Shown: positions 25,027-34,727, counted from the first letter of the stretch. The stretch: 64,000 nt of DNA from an uncultured Paraprevotella sp. (GCA_910586505.1 CAJUGV010000005.1:124001-188000); one strand, 5' to 3'. The notes: generated from the letters alone by a model not told the origin. Program-made: numbers and translations.

Positions 25027-25977
25027 ATGATTACACCTTATTTATATACAGATTACGGCGAATTCCTGCGCAGGGAGTTTCCTTTCAAAGTACAGAAGAT
25101 TTCCGTCAACGCCGGATTTACGTGTCCGAACAGGGACGGGGCGAAGGGGCACGGAGGCTGTACTTACTGCAATAATCAGACTTTTAATCCCGACTATTGC
25201 TGCATCGGGAAGTCTGTCACCGGACAATTGGAGGAGGGCAAGCGTTTCTTTGCACGCAAATATCCCGAGATGAAATACCTTGCCTATTTCCAGGCTTATA
25301 CGAATACCTACGGAGAGCAGGAGGAGCTTGTGCGGAAGTATGAAGAAGCGTTGGCTGTGAGGGATGTCGTGGGGATTGTCATAGGTACTCGTCCCGACTG
25401 CATGCCGCCGGCCTTGCTCGACTATCTGGCCGAACTGAACCACCGCACGTTTCTGATGGTGGAGTACGGGATAGAGAGCACCGATGACGACATTCTGCTG
25501 CGCATCAACAGGGGGCATGATTTTGCCGCTGCGGCGGATGCCGTGGAGCGTACGGCCGCCGCTGGTATACGGACGGGCGGACATATCATTCTCGGACTGC
25601 CGGGGGAGAAAACCGACACGCTGCCCGAGCAGGCCGGCCGCATTTCGGAACTGCCGCTGACTACGTTGAAGATCCATCAGCTCCAGTTGATCCGGGGTAC
25701 GCGCATGGCTCAGGAATATGAGCGGCATCCCGACCGGTTCCATCTTTATGCGTTGGACGAATACATAGATCTTGTCATCGATTACATCGAACATCTGCGT
25801 GCCGATCTTGTTCTGGAGCGATTCGTTTCGCAGTCGCCCAAGGAACTGCTCATCGCTCCCGACTGGGGGGTGAAAAACCATGAGTTTACGGCGCGCCTGA
25901 AACAACGGATGCGGGAACGGGGAGCTTGTCAGGGGCGGCTGGCCGGAAAGGATGTTTTGGAAAAGGTAATCCGGTAA
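25027..25977 (+). CDS. TIGR01212/YhcC-family radical SAM protein
   Basis: A 316-residue radical SAM protein. The cluster motif is the long form typical of this family, CPNRDGAKGHGGCTYC, about 27-42 residues from the start. Other landmarks are YFQAYTNTYG, GTRPDCMPP, MVEYGIESTDD and GGHIILGLPGE. The family is widespread and conserved, but its reaction is not firmly known. I use ATG 25027 (MITPYLYTDYGEFL); an in-frame TTG at 25000 lies inside the -7 box and is not used. Confidence 0.88.
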   Translation: MITPYLYTDYGEFLRREFPFKVQKISVNAGFTCPNRDGAKGHGGCTYCNNQTFNPDYCCIGKSVTGQLEEGKRFFARKYPEMKYLAYFQAYTNTYGEQEELVRKYEEALAVRDVVGIVIGTRPDCMPPALLDYLAELNHRTFLMVEYGIESTDDDILLRINRGHDFAAAADAVERTAAAGIRTGGHIILGLPGEKTDTLPEQAGRISELPLTTLKIHQLQLIRGTRMAQEYERHPDRFHLYALDEYIDLVIDYIEHLRADLVLERFVSQSPKELLIAPDWGVKNHEFTARLKQRMRERGACQGRLAGKDVLEKVIR

Positions 25978-26004
25978 AAGCTTCGCCGTTACGTTTTTTT
26001 TACC

Positions 26005-26012
26005 TATTTTTG
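26005..26012 (+). promoter_or_regulatory. -7 box of the GH105 gene
   Basis: TATTTTTG matches TAnnTTTG and lies 65 bp before the ATG at 26078. Confidence 0.65.
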
Positions 26013-26077
26013 TACGCAGAGCGACGGGCTTGATATATGAAGAACCAATCAAACGTTTATTACAAATATTAATCTAA

Positions 26078-28399
26078 ATGAAACACATTCAATTTAATCT
26101 TCTGCGGCTTTATGTGGGCTTGTGGTGTGCAGTGGCGTTCCTTTCCGTAGCAGGACAGGGTAGCCGTGAGTCGGCTGAGGTTCTGCGGCTGATAGAGAAA
26201 GTCAATGATTACTGGCAGGCTAACAATTCGCCTGAGACACGTGCGTTTTGGGACAACGCCGCTTATTATACCGGCAATATGGAGGCCTACCGGCTCACGG
26301 GGAAGGCTGCCTATTACAATTACAGTATGCAGTGGTGCGAGCACAACCGTTGGCGCGGTGCTAATAGTGACGACAAACAGAACTGGAAATACAAGACTTA
26401 TGGCGAGGGGCAGGATTTCGTGCTGTTCGGCGATTGGCAGATTTGTTTTCAGACCTATATCGACATGTATAACCTGAATCCGGCGGACTATAAGGTGGCG
26501 CGTGCCAAAGAGGTAATGACCTATGCCTGCCACATGAACGAGAACAAATTCTGGTGGTGGGCTGATGCACTCTATATGGTGATGCCCGTGATGACCAAAA
26601 TGTACAAACTGACGGGCGACCGTATGTTCCTCGACCGTTTGTATGAGAATTACCTGTGGAGCGACAGTCTGATGTATGATGCGGAGGCTCAGTTGTATTA
26701 TCGTGACGCCAAATATATTTATCCGAAGGTGAAGACGGCAAGCGGCGGAAAGAGTTTCTGGGCGCGTGGCGACGGATGGGTATTGGCAGGACTGGCCAAG
26801 GTGCTGGGCGATATGCCGCACGACTATGAGCATCGCGCTTTCTTTGTGAAGCGTTTCCGTGAACTGGCACAGGGGGTGGCGCGCAGCCAGCGTCCGGATG
26901 GTTATTGGAGCCGCAGTATGTTATGTGAGGAAGACGCTCCGGGGCCAGAGACGAGCGGAACGGCATTTTTCACCTACGGCCTGATGTGGGGCGTCAATCA
27001 TGGGTTACTCGACAAGACCGATTATGCCCCGGTAATAGAGAAAGCATGGCGCTATCTCGTGTCTACGGCTCTTCAGCCGGATGGCAGCATTGGCTATGTG
27101 CAGCCTATCGGCGAGAAACCCGACCCGACGCGCAAGGTGGATGCCGGATCGCAGGCTCCTTTTGGCACGGGTGCGTGGCTGCTTGCTGCTTGCGAGCGGG
27201 TGCGCTATGTGGACGGAAGTGTGAACGACGGCAACTCTCCGTCTGTAGAAGTAGAAGTGACCAATGCGACGAAAGATAACCGTAGTGATGTGGTGGAACT
27301 GGATGCCGAAACCGTGTTTGAGAAACTCGGACTCGGCGGCGGACGCCAGTTTGTGGTGTATGACGGCGACCGGACGGAAGTGCCTTATCAGTTGACACAC
27401 GACGGAAAACTGCTTTTGCAAGCCTTTGTCCGCCCGCAGTCTGCCACAAGGATGACGATCGTCAAGGGCTTGCCTGCCGATTATCGTTTCACGGCCTGGG
27501 GGCGTGTCTATGCACAACGTGAGGACGACCTGGCCTGGGAGAACGACCGGAACGGGTGGAGAGCCTACGGTCCGGCCATTCAGAGGAGCGGTCAGCGCCT
27601 CTACGGCTTTGATGTGTTCAATAAGAACGTGCCGCATCCTATGCTTGAAACCTTCTACCACAGCGAACTGACATCCTACGGCCTGCAGGACAAACTGCGC
27701 AAGGCAGGCCGCGGCGGCGAGTGTGCGGCTCTTCACCGAACGCTGACCTACCATCGCGACCGGGGCAACGGTATGGATGCCTATACGGTAGGTCCTACGT
27801 TGGGTGCCGGGCTTCCCGCTCTGATGGAGAACGGTAGTTTCATATTCCCTCAGTGTTACGAGGACGTCGAGATATTGGACGAGGGGCCTTTGCGCTTTGC
27901 CGCCCGTATGCGTTTCGGAGCCGTCAAGGTCGGCCGGTCGGATCATGTTGTGGAAAGCCGCGTGGTTACGCTGGATAAGGGTACGCACCTGAATAGATGC
28001 GAGGTGACGTACGACAATTTGGGCGAGGCACATAAGGTGGCTGCCGGAATCGTGGTGCATAAGAGCCATCCGGAAGCTTACGTGATGAACAAGAAGCTTG
28101 GTTATGTGGCTTATGCCGATGCGATGGATCATCCTGAAGCCATGAACGGACTGATATATATCGGTTGCCTGTTTCCGGAAGGATTGAAGACGGTGAAATA
28201 TGTGCCGGTGGCCAAGGAAGAAGCCGGTGCGGTGGGCCATGTTGTAGGTATCTGTGACTATAAGCCCCATACGGTGTTTACCTATTATTTCGGTTCGGCC
28301 TGGAGCAAGTATGACATGCCGGACTTCGGCGTATGGCAAGAGAGCCTTGCACGCTATGGGCGCATGTTGAAAGAGCCTTTGAAAGTAACGCTGAAATAA
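26078..28399 (+). CDS. Unsaturated rhamnogalacturonyl hydrolase GH105 fused to a DUF4861 domain
   Basis: The 773-residue protein has a signal peptide (about 1-26), a GH105 (alpha/alpha)6 barrel (about 30-380) and a C-terminal DUF4861 beta-rich domain (about 390-773). GH105 enzymes remove the unsaturated uronic acid left at the non-reducing end by rhamnogalacturonan or pectate lyases. The likely catalytic Asp is Asp163 in WWWADALYMVMP, and the substrate loop ARGDGWVLAGL (about 229-239) is conserved. DUF4861 has no known activity that I can name; its fusion to GH105 suggests a second activity or binding step on the same substrate. It pairs logically with the PL11 lyase at the start of the window. 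A strong terminator follows. Confidence 0.9.
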   Translation: MKHIQFNLLRLYVGLWCAVAFLSVAGQGSRESAEVLRLIEKVNDYWQANNSPETRAFWDNAAYYTGNMEAYRLTGKAAYYNYSMQWCEHNRWRGANSDDKQNWKYKTYGEGQDFVLFGDWQICFQTYIDMYNLNPADYKVARAKEVMTYACHMNENKFWWWADALYMVMPVMTKMYKLTGDRMFLDRLYENYLWSDSLMYDAEAQLYYRDAKYIYPKVKTASGGKSFWARGDGWVLAGLAKVLGDMPHDYEHRAFFVKRFRELAQGVARSQRPDGYWSRSMLCEEDAPGPETSGTAFFTYGLMWGVNHGLLDKTDYAPVIEKAWRYLVSTALQPDGSIGYVQPIGEKPDPTRKVDAGSQAPFGTGAWLLAACERVRYVDGSVNDGNSPSVEVEVTNATKDNRSDVVELDAETVFEKLGLGGGRQFVVYDGDRTEVPYQLTHDGKLLLQAFVRPQSATRMTIVKGLPADYRFTAWGRVYAQREDDLAWENDRNGWRAYGPAIQRSGQRLYGFDVFNKNVPHPMLETFYHSELTSYGLQDKLRKAGRGGECAALHRTLTYHRDRGNGMDAYTVGPTLGAGLPALMENGSFIFPQCYEDVEILDEGPLRFAARMRFGAVKVGRSDHVVESRVVTLDKGTHLNRCEVTYDNLGEAHKVAAGIVVHKSHPEAYVMNKKLGYVAYADAMDHPEAMNGLIYIGCLFPEGLKTVKYVPVAKEEAGAVGHVVGICDYKPHTVFTYYFGSAWSKYDMPDFGVWQESLARYGRMLKEPLKVTLK

Positions 28400-28429
28400 T
28401 TTGTTTACCGCAGTATATTAAGATGTAGT

Positions 28430-28475
28430 AACAGGCCGGGGATGTCGAAGAGTAGCCCCGGCCTGTTCTTTTTTT
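28430..28475 (+). terminator. Terminator after the GH105-DUF4861 gene
   Basis: AACAGGCCGGGG / CCCCGGCCTGTT (perfect 12-bp stem) followed by C and seven T. Confidence 0.92.
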
Positions 28476-28593
28476 GCGGAAATCCGCGTGCCGTCAGGCT
28501 GTATGGGGATGTTGATGGGCTGAAAACCGGATTACGAACTATAATCTTTTATTTTTTGTTTAGTCTGATAAGGAAAAACTGCATTCAAATCGT

Positions 28594-28601
28594 TATTTTT
28601 G
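28594..28601 (+). promoter_or_regulatory. -7 box upstream of the GH3 gene with a long leader
   Basis: TATTTTTG matches TAnnTTTG but lies 274 bp before the GH3 ATG, so the transcript would have a leader of about 265 nt. The leader (about 28608-28875) is G-rich and has no convincing gene; a 47-codon frame from 28630 has no recognisable features. Confidence 0.55.
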
Positions 28602-28875
28602 CGTGTAGAACAGTCTTAAATAAGCATATATGGGAAATAATGCATCGGGAAGTGCGGTGCGTCCGGTGCTTCGGGGAATGACTGGGTCCGGCGGGGGAGC
28701 GGGAGCATGTGAGCGGTTGGCTCATAGTGACATGACAGGCCGCGGCAGACCGAGGGGCATGATAGACTGCTGACGTTACCGGGCGTGGGGAACCGGATGA
28801 GGAGACTGTCCTCCGTCGATGACACCTGAGGAATGAGGAGCAGAATACAGAAGACAAACGTTTAATCTATATCAT

Positions 28876-31473
28876 ATGAGACACTTAATTTTAGCATTAG
28901 GTATGGGGGTGATGGCGGCTTCCGGCATATCGGCACAGGAGATGCCGTATCAGAATCCGAATCTTTCGCCTGAACAGCGTGCAGAAGATCTGGTGAAAAG
29001 ACTGACACTGGAAGAGAAAGTCGCGCTGATGATCAACTCGTCACCGGCAGTGGAACGCCTGGGGATAAAACCTTATAACTGGTGGAGTGAGGCGCTGCAT
29101 GGTGTGGCGCGCAACGGTGTGGCCACGGTCTTTCCCATTACAATGGGGATGGCTTCGGCTTTCGATGAAGAAATTGTGGAGAGAGTATATACTGCGGTGA
29201 GCGACGAGGCGCGTGCCAAATATAATGAGGCCCATCAAAAAGGGAGCTATGGCCGGATGAACGAGGGGCTGACTTTTTGGACGCCTAATGTGAATATTTT
29301 CCGGGACCCGCGCTGGGGGCGCGGTCAGGAGACGTGGGGAGAAGACCCTTATCTGACTTCCCGTTTGGGACTGGCGGTAGTAAGAGGATTGCAGGGACCG
29401 GCTGATGCCCGATACGACAAGCTGCATGCCTGTGCCAAGCATTATGCCGTGCATAGCGGACCGGAAGCCAAACGCCACTACTTCGACGTGGAGGCGCTTG
29501 ATCCGCGCGACTTGTGGGAAACTTATCTTCCGGCTTTCAAGGTTCTGGTGCAGGAGGGAGACGTAAAGGAAGTGATGTGTGCCTACCAGCGTTTTGAGGG
29601 AGAACCTTGCTGCGGAAGCCACCGTCTGCTTCAGCAGATTCTGCGCGACGAGTGGGGATTCAAGTATGTGGTGGTGAGCGATTGCGGTGCCATCGGCGAT
29701 TTTTTCCGTCCCGGACTGCATGAGACGCATCCTGATGCCGCCACTGCCAGTGCGTCGGCTGTGGACAACGGCACCGATCTGGAATGCGGCGGTGGGGACT
29801 ACCGGCATCTGAAAGACGCCGTGGCCCGTGGTCTGATCACGGAGCAGCGTATAGACACCAGCCTGCGCCGTCTTATGGAAGCCCGTTTCGCTTTGGGCGA
29901 GATGGATCCGGATTCCATCGTGTCATGGAGCGGAATCGGTGTGGATACGGTAGACTGTCCGGCACATAGGCAGATGGCTCTCGATGTGGCCCGCAAGTCG
30001 ATGGTGCTCTTGCATAACAATGGCGTGTTGCCTTTGGATAAAGGTATGTCCGGCAGGATTGCCGTGATGGGGCCCAATGCAGCCGACTCCGTGATGCAGT
30101 GGGGAAATTATGAAGGCACCCCCTCCCACACTTGTACGATTCTGGACGGAATCCGTTCGAAGGCGGGTGATGTCGTCTTTGAGAAAGGCTGCGACCTTTT
30201 GAGTAATGACGTGTTCGATTCTTACTATAACTGGCTGTCGCATGACGGGCGTACCGGCCTGAAGGCTACTTACTGGAACAATATGGAAATGAAAGGAGAG
30301 GTGGCCGCCGTGCAGGAACTGGCTACTCCCGTCAACATGAACAATGGGGGAAACACCCGGTTTGCCGCAGGGGTGAACCTGCATTACTTCACGGCAGTTT
30401 ACGAAGGTACGTTCCGCCCGCAGAAGTCCGGCCGTTATCATTTGGTGATAGAGGGAGACGACGGTTATCGGGTGTATGTGAACGGCGAGAAGGTGATAGA
30501 TTACTGGGGTGAGCATGCCGCCGCGGAGAGAGACTATGCGTGGCAGGCCCAGGTCGGCAAGTCTTACGACATCAGAATCGAATACATGCAGGCGGCGGGC
30601 GAGGCCGTGCTTCGTTTCGATGTGGGAATTCCCCGTCAGGTGACGGCTGCCGAGGTGGCCGCGCGGGTGAAGGATGTAGACGTAGTGGTCTTTGCGGGAG
30701 GAATCTCTCCCAAACTGGAGGGGGAGGAGATGAACCATATCCGTGTCGAGGGGTTTGCCGGAGGAGACCGTACTTCGATAGAACTGCCGCGTGTGCAGCG
30801 TGATATTCTGAAAGCGTTGAAAGCAATAGGAAAGAAGGTGGTTTTCGTCAACTGTTCGGGCTCGGCCATGGCTTTGGTGCCCGAGTTGGAGTCGTGCGAT
30901 GCCATCCTGCAGGCCTGGTATCCCGGTCAGGCAGGAGGTGAGGCGGTGGCCGATGTGTTGTTTGGCGACTTCAATCCTTCGGGCAAGCTTCCCGTGACGT
31001 TCTATAAGAATACCGAACAGCTTCCCGACTACGAGGATTACAGCATGAAAGGACGTACCTACCGTTATATGACGGAGAAGCCGCTCTTCCCGTTCGGTTA
31101 CGGATTGAGTTATACGACATTCGAAATCACCAAGGGAAAACTGAGTAAGAAAGTTGTGAAAGCCGGTGAGCCGGTGAAGTTCAGTGCGCAGGTGAAGAAC
31201 ACCGGTAAGCGTGATGGAACAGAGGTGGTTCAGGTATATGTGCGTAAGGTAGGCGATGAGGGCGGACCGGTAAAGACGCTGCGTGGATTCCGTCGTGTGG
31301 AACTGAAAGCAGGTGCATCGCGCAATGTCTCCATTGAACTGGCAGCGGAAGCGTTCGAGTTCTTTGATGCGGCCACCCATACAATGCGGGTGATGCCGGG
31401 TAAATACGAAGTGACTTTTGGAAACAGTTCCGACACTCCGTCCGCCAATACTTTGAAAGTAACGCTGATCTGA
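28876..31473 (+). CDS. Glycoside hydrolase family 3 with inserted PA14 domain
   Basis: An 865-residue exported enzyme (signal MRHLILALGMGVMAASGISAQ). Domain order is GH3 N-terminal barrel (about 25-330), GH3 C-terminal sandwich (about 375-450 and 600-730) split by a PA14 domain (about 455-600, with VIEGDDGYRVYVNGEKVIDYW), and a C-terminal fibronectin-III-like domain (about 755-860). The nucleophile is Asp269 in VVSDCGAI. GFKYVVVSDC and NWWSEALHGVAR resemble the beta-xylosidase/beta-glucosidase branch. PA14 insertions in GH3 shape the active-site rim and restrict chain length. Exact substrate is not determined. It has a long upstream leader and a weak hairpin after the stop. Confidence 0.92.
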   Translation: MRHLILALGMGVMAASGISAQEMPYQNPNLSPEQRAEDLVKRLTLEEKVALMINSSPAVERLGIKPYNWWSEALHGVARNGVATVFPITMGMASAFDEEIVERVYTAVSDEARAKYNEAHQKGSYGRMNEGLTFWTPNVNIFRDPRWGRGQETWGEDPYLTSRLGLAVVRGLQGPADARYDKLHACAKHYAVHSGPEAKRHYFDVEALDPRDLWETYLPAFKVLVQEGDVKEVMCAYQRFEGEPCCGSHRLLQQILRDEWGFKYVVVSDCGAIGDFFRPGLHETHPDAATASASAVDNGTDLECGGGDYRHLKDAVARGLITEQRIDTSLRRLMEARFALGEMDPDSIVSWSGIGVDTVDCPAHRQMALDVARKSMVLLHNNGVLPLDKGMSGRIAVMGPNAADSVMQWGNYEGTPSHTCTILDGIRSKAGDVVFEKGCDLLSNDVFDSYYNWLSHDGRTGLKATYWNNMEMKGEVAAVQELATPVNMNNGGNTRFAAGVNLHYFTAVYEGTFRPQKSGRYHLVIEGDDGYRVYVNGEKVIDYWGEHAAAERDYAWQAQVGKSYDIRIEYMQAAGEAVLRFDVGIPRQVTAAEVAARVKDVDVVVFAGGISPKLEGEEMNHIRVEGFAGGDRTSIELPRVQRDILKALKAIGKKVVFVNCSGSAMALVPELESCDAILQAWYPGQAGGEAVADVLFGDFNPSGKLPVTFYKNTEQLPDYEDYSMKGRTYRYMTEKPLFPFGYGLSYTTFEITKGKLSKKVVKAGEPVKFSAQVKNTGKRDGTEVVQVYVRKVGDEGGPVKTLRGFRRVELKAGASRNVSIELAAEAFEFFDAATHTMRVMPGKYEVTFGNSSDTPSANTLKVTLI

Positions 31474-31497
31474 TAGGAAGGGGGAGTATATAAAAGT

Positions 31498-31528
31498 GAC
31501 GGGTGCGGAAATCGGAACCGCACCCGTC
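31498..31528 (+). terminator. Hairpin after the GH3 gene
   Basis: GACGGGTGCGG / CCGCACCCGTC (perfect 11-bp stem, 9-nt loop), 24 bp after the stop; the T-tract is poor. Confidence 0.6.
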
Positions 31529-31586
31529 TCCATTCTCTGAAAAAAATAGAAACATAGTGCTCTATAGTGGGAACAAGCAAAGCTGT

Positions 31587-32013
31587 ATGTACTCTCGAAA
31601 CGAAATCGTTGGGAAGAAAAGAGGAATTGCCGGTGACATTATTAAGAGTCCCAGGTCTGAAATAGCTAATGATATTGATTATTGTGCTCCTATAGAATGT
31701 AAAAACGGTCTTGTAATGGGATTAAGTAATACAGATCCAAATGAAATGGATAGCGTGGAGGATCGTTTGAAAACGGTAGTTTCTTAGGGGCTGTTAAATC
31801 AGAGAAAACACAGTACAAAATCGCGCTTTCGTTTCTTCAGGTCGAGGATTTATAGGAAATCATATCTCTGGAAACTATTATGATGGTGGCTCAGTAGGTT
31901 ACGAAGCAGTATATAGTGGAATAAACGGATTTGTGATATCGGCGCATGTGATTAAACGGCCACCTTGTCCATATAAAACACGGCACATGCGTAAGACAAT
32001 ATTTATATTCTAG
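31587..32013 (+). pseudogene. Decayed coding remnants, possibly of a secreted protease-like protein
   Basis: Two adjoining fragments are open in different frames. The first, about 31587-31787, reads like real protein (AGDIIKSPRSEIANDID, then NGLVMGLSNTDPNEMDSVED). The second, 31798-32013, contains FVSSGRGFIGNHISGNYYDG and then NGFVISAHV, faintly like the GFVTAxH strand of trypsin-like proteases. Neither has a sensible start or full domain. The stretch looks more AT-rich than its neighbours. A broken acquired gene is the simplest reading; the protease link is weak. Confidence 0.4.
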
Positions 32014-32303
32014 ATGCTATGGGCTTACGGATGCAGCCTTCTGTAAAGTCTATGATGCACATCAAATTCTACTATCTGCTTTAGACTGAGACCCTTTCGA
32101 TATGTATGTTCCTTTGCGGGAAAACGTAAAAAAAGAAAAATATATCCTAAGAGTTGAAACCGGAGACGATAGGGAACCGCATTTAAAACGTGACCCTTTC
32201 AAGGTTTTCCTGTCTATTCGGTAAAATGATGACTTGCAGGTTCCTTGCCGTGAAACAGGAAAGCCTGAACGGTTTGACTTTCGCATTGGACATGATTATG
32301 AGA

Positions 32304-32364
32304 AGAAAAGCTCAAAACGGTGGATACGGGAAAAGTAACCGTGCCCATCGTTTTGAGCTTTTCT
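32304..32364 (-). terminator. Probable terminator of the DUF6057-propeller-S9 operon
   Basis: A perfect 16-bp stem AGAAAAGCTCAAAACG / CGTTTTGAGCTTTTCT (32304-32319, 32349-32364), with a partly paired interior, lies 52 bp past the S9 peptidase stop. Read on the minus strand it ends in a T-rich CTTTTCTTCTC. Confidence 0.6.
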
Positions 32365-32415
32365 ATGTTGATATCTCGGATATAAGTCTGTTTGAAAAAT
32401 ATTTCCGGACGACAC

Positions 32416-34701
32416 TTATTTCTTTTCAACTTCGTTCCAGCGGGGCGGATCGCGGTGCAGCAGTTCCTTTACAAAGAAATCAAAGCGTTTATGTTCACCG
32501 AAACGCTCGCCCATACTGTGTCCTACGCCTGGCAACACTACCAGTTCAAAGTCTTTTCCTGCTTTGATGAGTGCATCGGCTACCTGCATGGTGGAGGCCG
32601 GGTCTACGTTGTCGTCCTTTTCTCCTACCACAAGCATCAGCGGGCGGGTCAGAAGATGGGCGTTTTCTACGTTGGAACAGGCTATGTAGCTACTGTCTAC
32701 CGGATAGCCCATCCACTGTTCGTTCCACCAGATTTTGTCCATCCGGTTGTCGTGGCATCCGCAACTGGAGTAAGATGCTTTGTAGAACTCGGGATGGAAC
32801 AGTACGGCGGCCAGGGCTTCCTGTCCTCCTGCCGAACATCCGTAGATGCCTACGCGGGTACTGTCCATATAGGGATATTTTTCTGCTGCCGCCTTGATCC
32901 AGCGGATGCGGTCGGGGAATCCGGCATCTTTCAGGTTCTTGTAGCATACGTCTTCAAACTTCTTGCCGCGATAGGATGTGCCCATGCCGTCGAGCTGCAC
33001 GACGATGAAACCCAGTTCGGCCAGTGCCGTCATGTTCCAGTTGTAAGACAGGAAACTCTTCGGGGTGTAGGCATCGCCCGGGCCGGAATAGATGTATTCA
33101 ATCACAGGGTATGATTTCTGCGGGTCGAAGTGAGTGGGACGCTGTATGATGCCCCACATCGGGGTCGTACCGTCACGTCCGGGAGCGGTGAAGATTTCGG
33201 GTGCTCTCCATCCTGCCGCCTTGATTTTGCTCAGGTCGGCCTGTGCCAGCATCCGGTTCGCGTCTTCGCCTCCTGCCGTGCTGCGCAAGATGGTGACGGG
33301 AGCCTGTTCCACCGTGGAGTATTTGTCGATCAGCAGGGTAAAGTCTTTGTTGAACACGGCCGAATGGTTGCCGTGTTCCGGAGTGAGGCATGTCAGGTTC
33401 TTGCCATCCATACCAATTCTGTAGTAGTGTATGTGATAAGGGTCCTCGTCCGGGTTCATGCCGCTTGCGGTGAAGTAGATGGCACGTTGCTCTTCGTCTA
33501 CCCGGAGCACTTTCCTCACCACCCATTCTCCCCGTGTGATGGGGTAGGCCGTTTTCCCTTTTTTCATGTCGATCATGTAGAGATGGTTCCAGTTGTCTCG
33601 CTCGCTCATCCATATCATCTGCTCTCCTCCTTTGAGGATATGGCGGAAAGTGCGGTTGTAGTTGACGAACGTATTGCTTTTTTCGTCTACCAGCGTGCGT
33701 ACTTTTCCCGTTTCTGCATGTAGTTCCAGCACACGGTATGTTTGGTGGCCTCGTTCATTATATTCGAAAATGACGCTCTTGCCGTCGGCCGACCATTGCG
33801 GACCGTAGAGATCGTATTGCCGGTCGAAGAGTTCGGTGGAGGGGATGACGGTGCGTCCCGTTTCCACATTGAAGATGCAGGGGTGCTTGAAGCGCAGTTC
33901 GTCGCCCGGTTTGGCATATTCCTGTTTATGGAGTACGGGCTGTAGCTGATGCCGGGGTGAACTCTCCACATAGTAGACGTAGCGTTTCGTTGCCGGTCGT
34001 ATTTTGTTCACACAAACGTGCTTGCCGTCCGGGCTCCATTGGATAAGGCCGGAGTAGTAGTTGCCCGCCGTGCCGTCGTTGCTCAGCGCGCGCTCCTGCT
34101 TTCCGTTTCTGTCGCTCACATATACGTTGTCGTTTTTGATATAGGCTTGCCGCATTCCGTCGGGAGATGGCACGGGCTCGTTTCTTTTCTCGTCATCCAC
34201 CTCCATCCAGTGACGGGGTTTTCGCCATGGCCCTTTAGGCGGAAGAGCTTCCTTTCCGCCTATTTGCATTGTAGTTTCGAATGCGTTTTCAACGGTCCAT
34301 CTGTACCCGTCGTGTTCAAAATGTATGCGGCCGAAGTGCTGTCTGTCTGCGGTGAAACGCGCCGGGCGTAGCATGCTGCGTTTCACTTCCCTGCCACTCT
34401 CCCGGGAGAGCAGCGCTGCCAGTGCTTCCATGTGTACGGGCCGTATGTCGGCCGTCTTTACATCGTTTCTGACTTGTCCCACATAATAGGCTGTGCCTTC
34501 GGGAGTATAAACGGAGTAGTGGAAGACCGTTTCTCCGTCCCATTGGATGTCCGCCGGGTCGTTGTACACTTGCGTGGCGTTGAACTTGTCGTAGAGGGAA
34601 TAGGCCCTCCGGTAGTCTTCGGCCGTGCCTTGTGCCGCGAGGTGAGTCGTGACGAGGCATACGACCGGAAGAATAAGGCTTCGGATTAGGTTTTTTTTCA
34701 T
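32416..34701 (-). CDS. Prolyl oligopeptidase/DPPIV-type serine peptidase (family S9)
   Basis: A 761-residue exported peptidase (signal MKKNLIRSLILPVVCLVTTHLAAQ) with an N-terminal propeller (about 40-500) and a C-terminal hydrolase domain. The catalytic triad is Ser623 in GIYGCSAGGQ, Asp696 in GEKDDNVDP and His728 in PGVGHSMGE. The Ser motif GCSAGG differs from the GWSYGG of the other S9 enzyme at 22719, so this is another subfamily. It is the last gene of a three-gene unit with the CxxCH propeller lipoprotein (26-bp gap) and the DUF6057 membrane protein, which suggests a joint role, perhaps in peptide handling at the cell surface. Confidence 0.9.
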   Translation of the reverse strand: MKKNLIRSLILPVVCLVTTHLAAQGTAEDYRRAYSLYDKFNATQVYNDPADIQWDGETVFHYSVYTPEGTAYYVGQVRNDVKTADIRPVHMEALAALLSRESGREVKRSMLRPARFTADRQHFGRIHFEHDGYRWTVENAFETTMQIGGKEALPPKGPWRKPRHWMEVDDEKRNEPVPSPDGMRQAYIKNDNVYVSDRNGKQERALSNDGTAGNYYSGLIQWSPDGKHVCVNKIRPATKRYVYYVESSPRHQLQPVLHKQEYAKPGDELRFKHPCIFNVETGRTVIPSTELFDRQYDLYGPQWSADGKSVIFEYNERGHQTYRVLELHAETGKVRTLVDEKSNTFVNYNRTFRHILKGGEQMIWMSERDNWNHLYMIDMKKGKTAYPITRGEWVVRKVLRVDEEQRAIYFTASGMNPDEDPYHIHYYRIGMDGKNLTCLTPEHGNHSAVFNKDFTLLIDKYSTVEQAPVTILRSTAGGEDANRMLAQADLSKIKAAGWRAPEIFTAPGRDGTTPMWGIIQRPTHFDPQKSYPVIEYIYSGPGDAYTPKSFLSYNWNMTALAELGFIVVQLDGMGTSYRGKKFEDVCYKNLKDAGFPDRIRWIKAAAEKYPYMDSTRVGIYGCSAGGQEALAAVLFHPEFYKASYSSCGCHDNRMDKIWWNEQWMGYPVDSSYIACSNVENAHLLTRPLMLVVGEKDDNVDPASTMQVADALIKAGKDFELVVLPGVGHSMGERFGEHKRFDFFVKELLHRDPPRWNEVEKK

Positions 34702-34727
34702 ATCATGTAGTTAGGTTGTCTTCTTTT

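Noticed and set aside
32190..32567. 125-codon plus-strand frame near the end of the S9 operon
   Set aside because: It runs through the operon terminator hairpin and antisense into the S9 gene; composition gives no domain.
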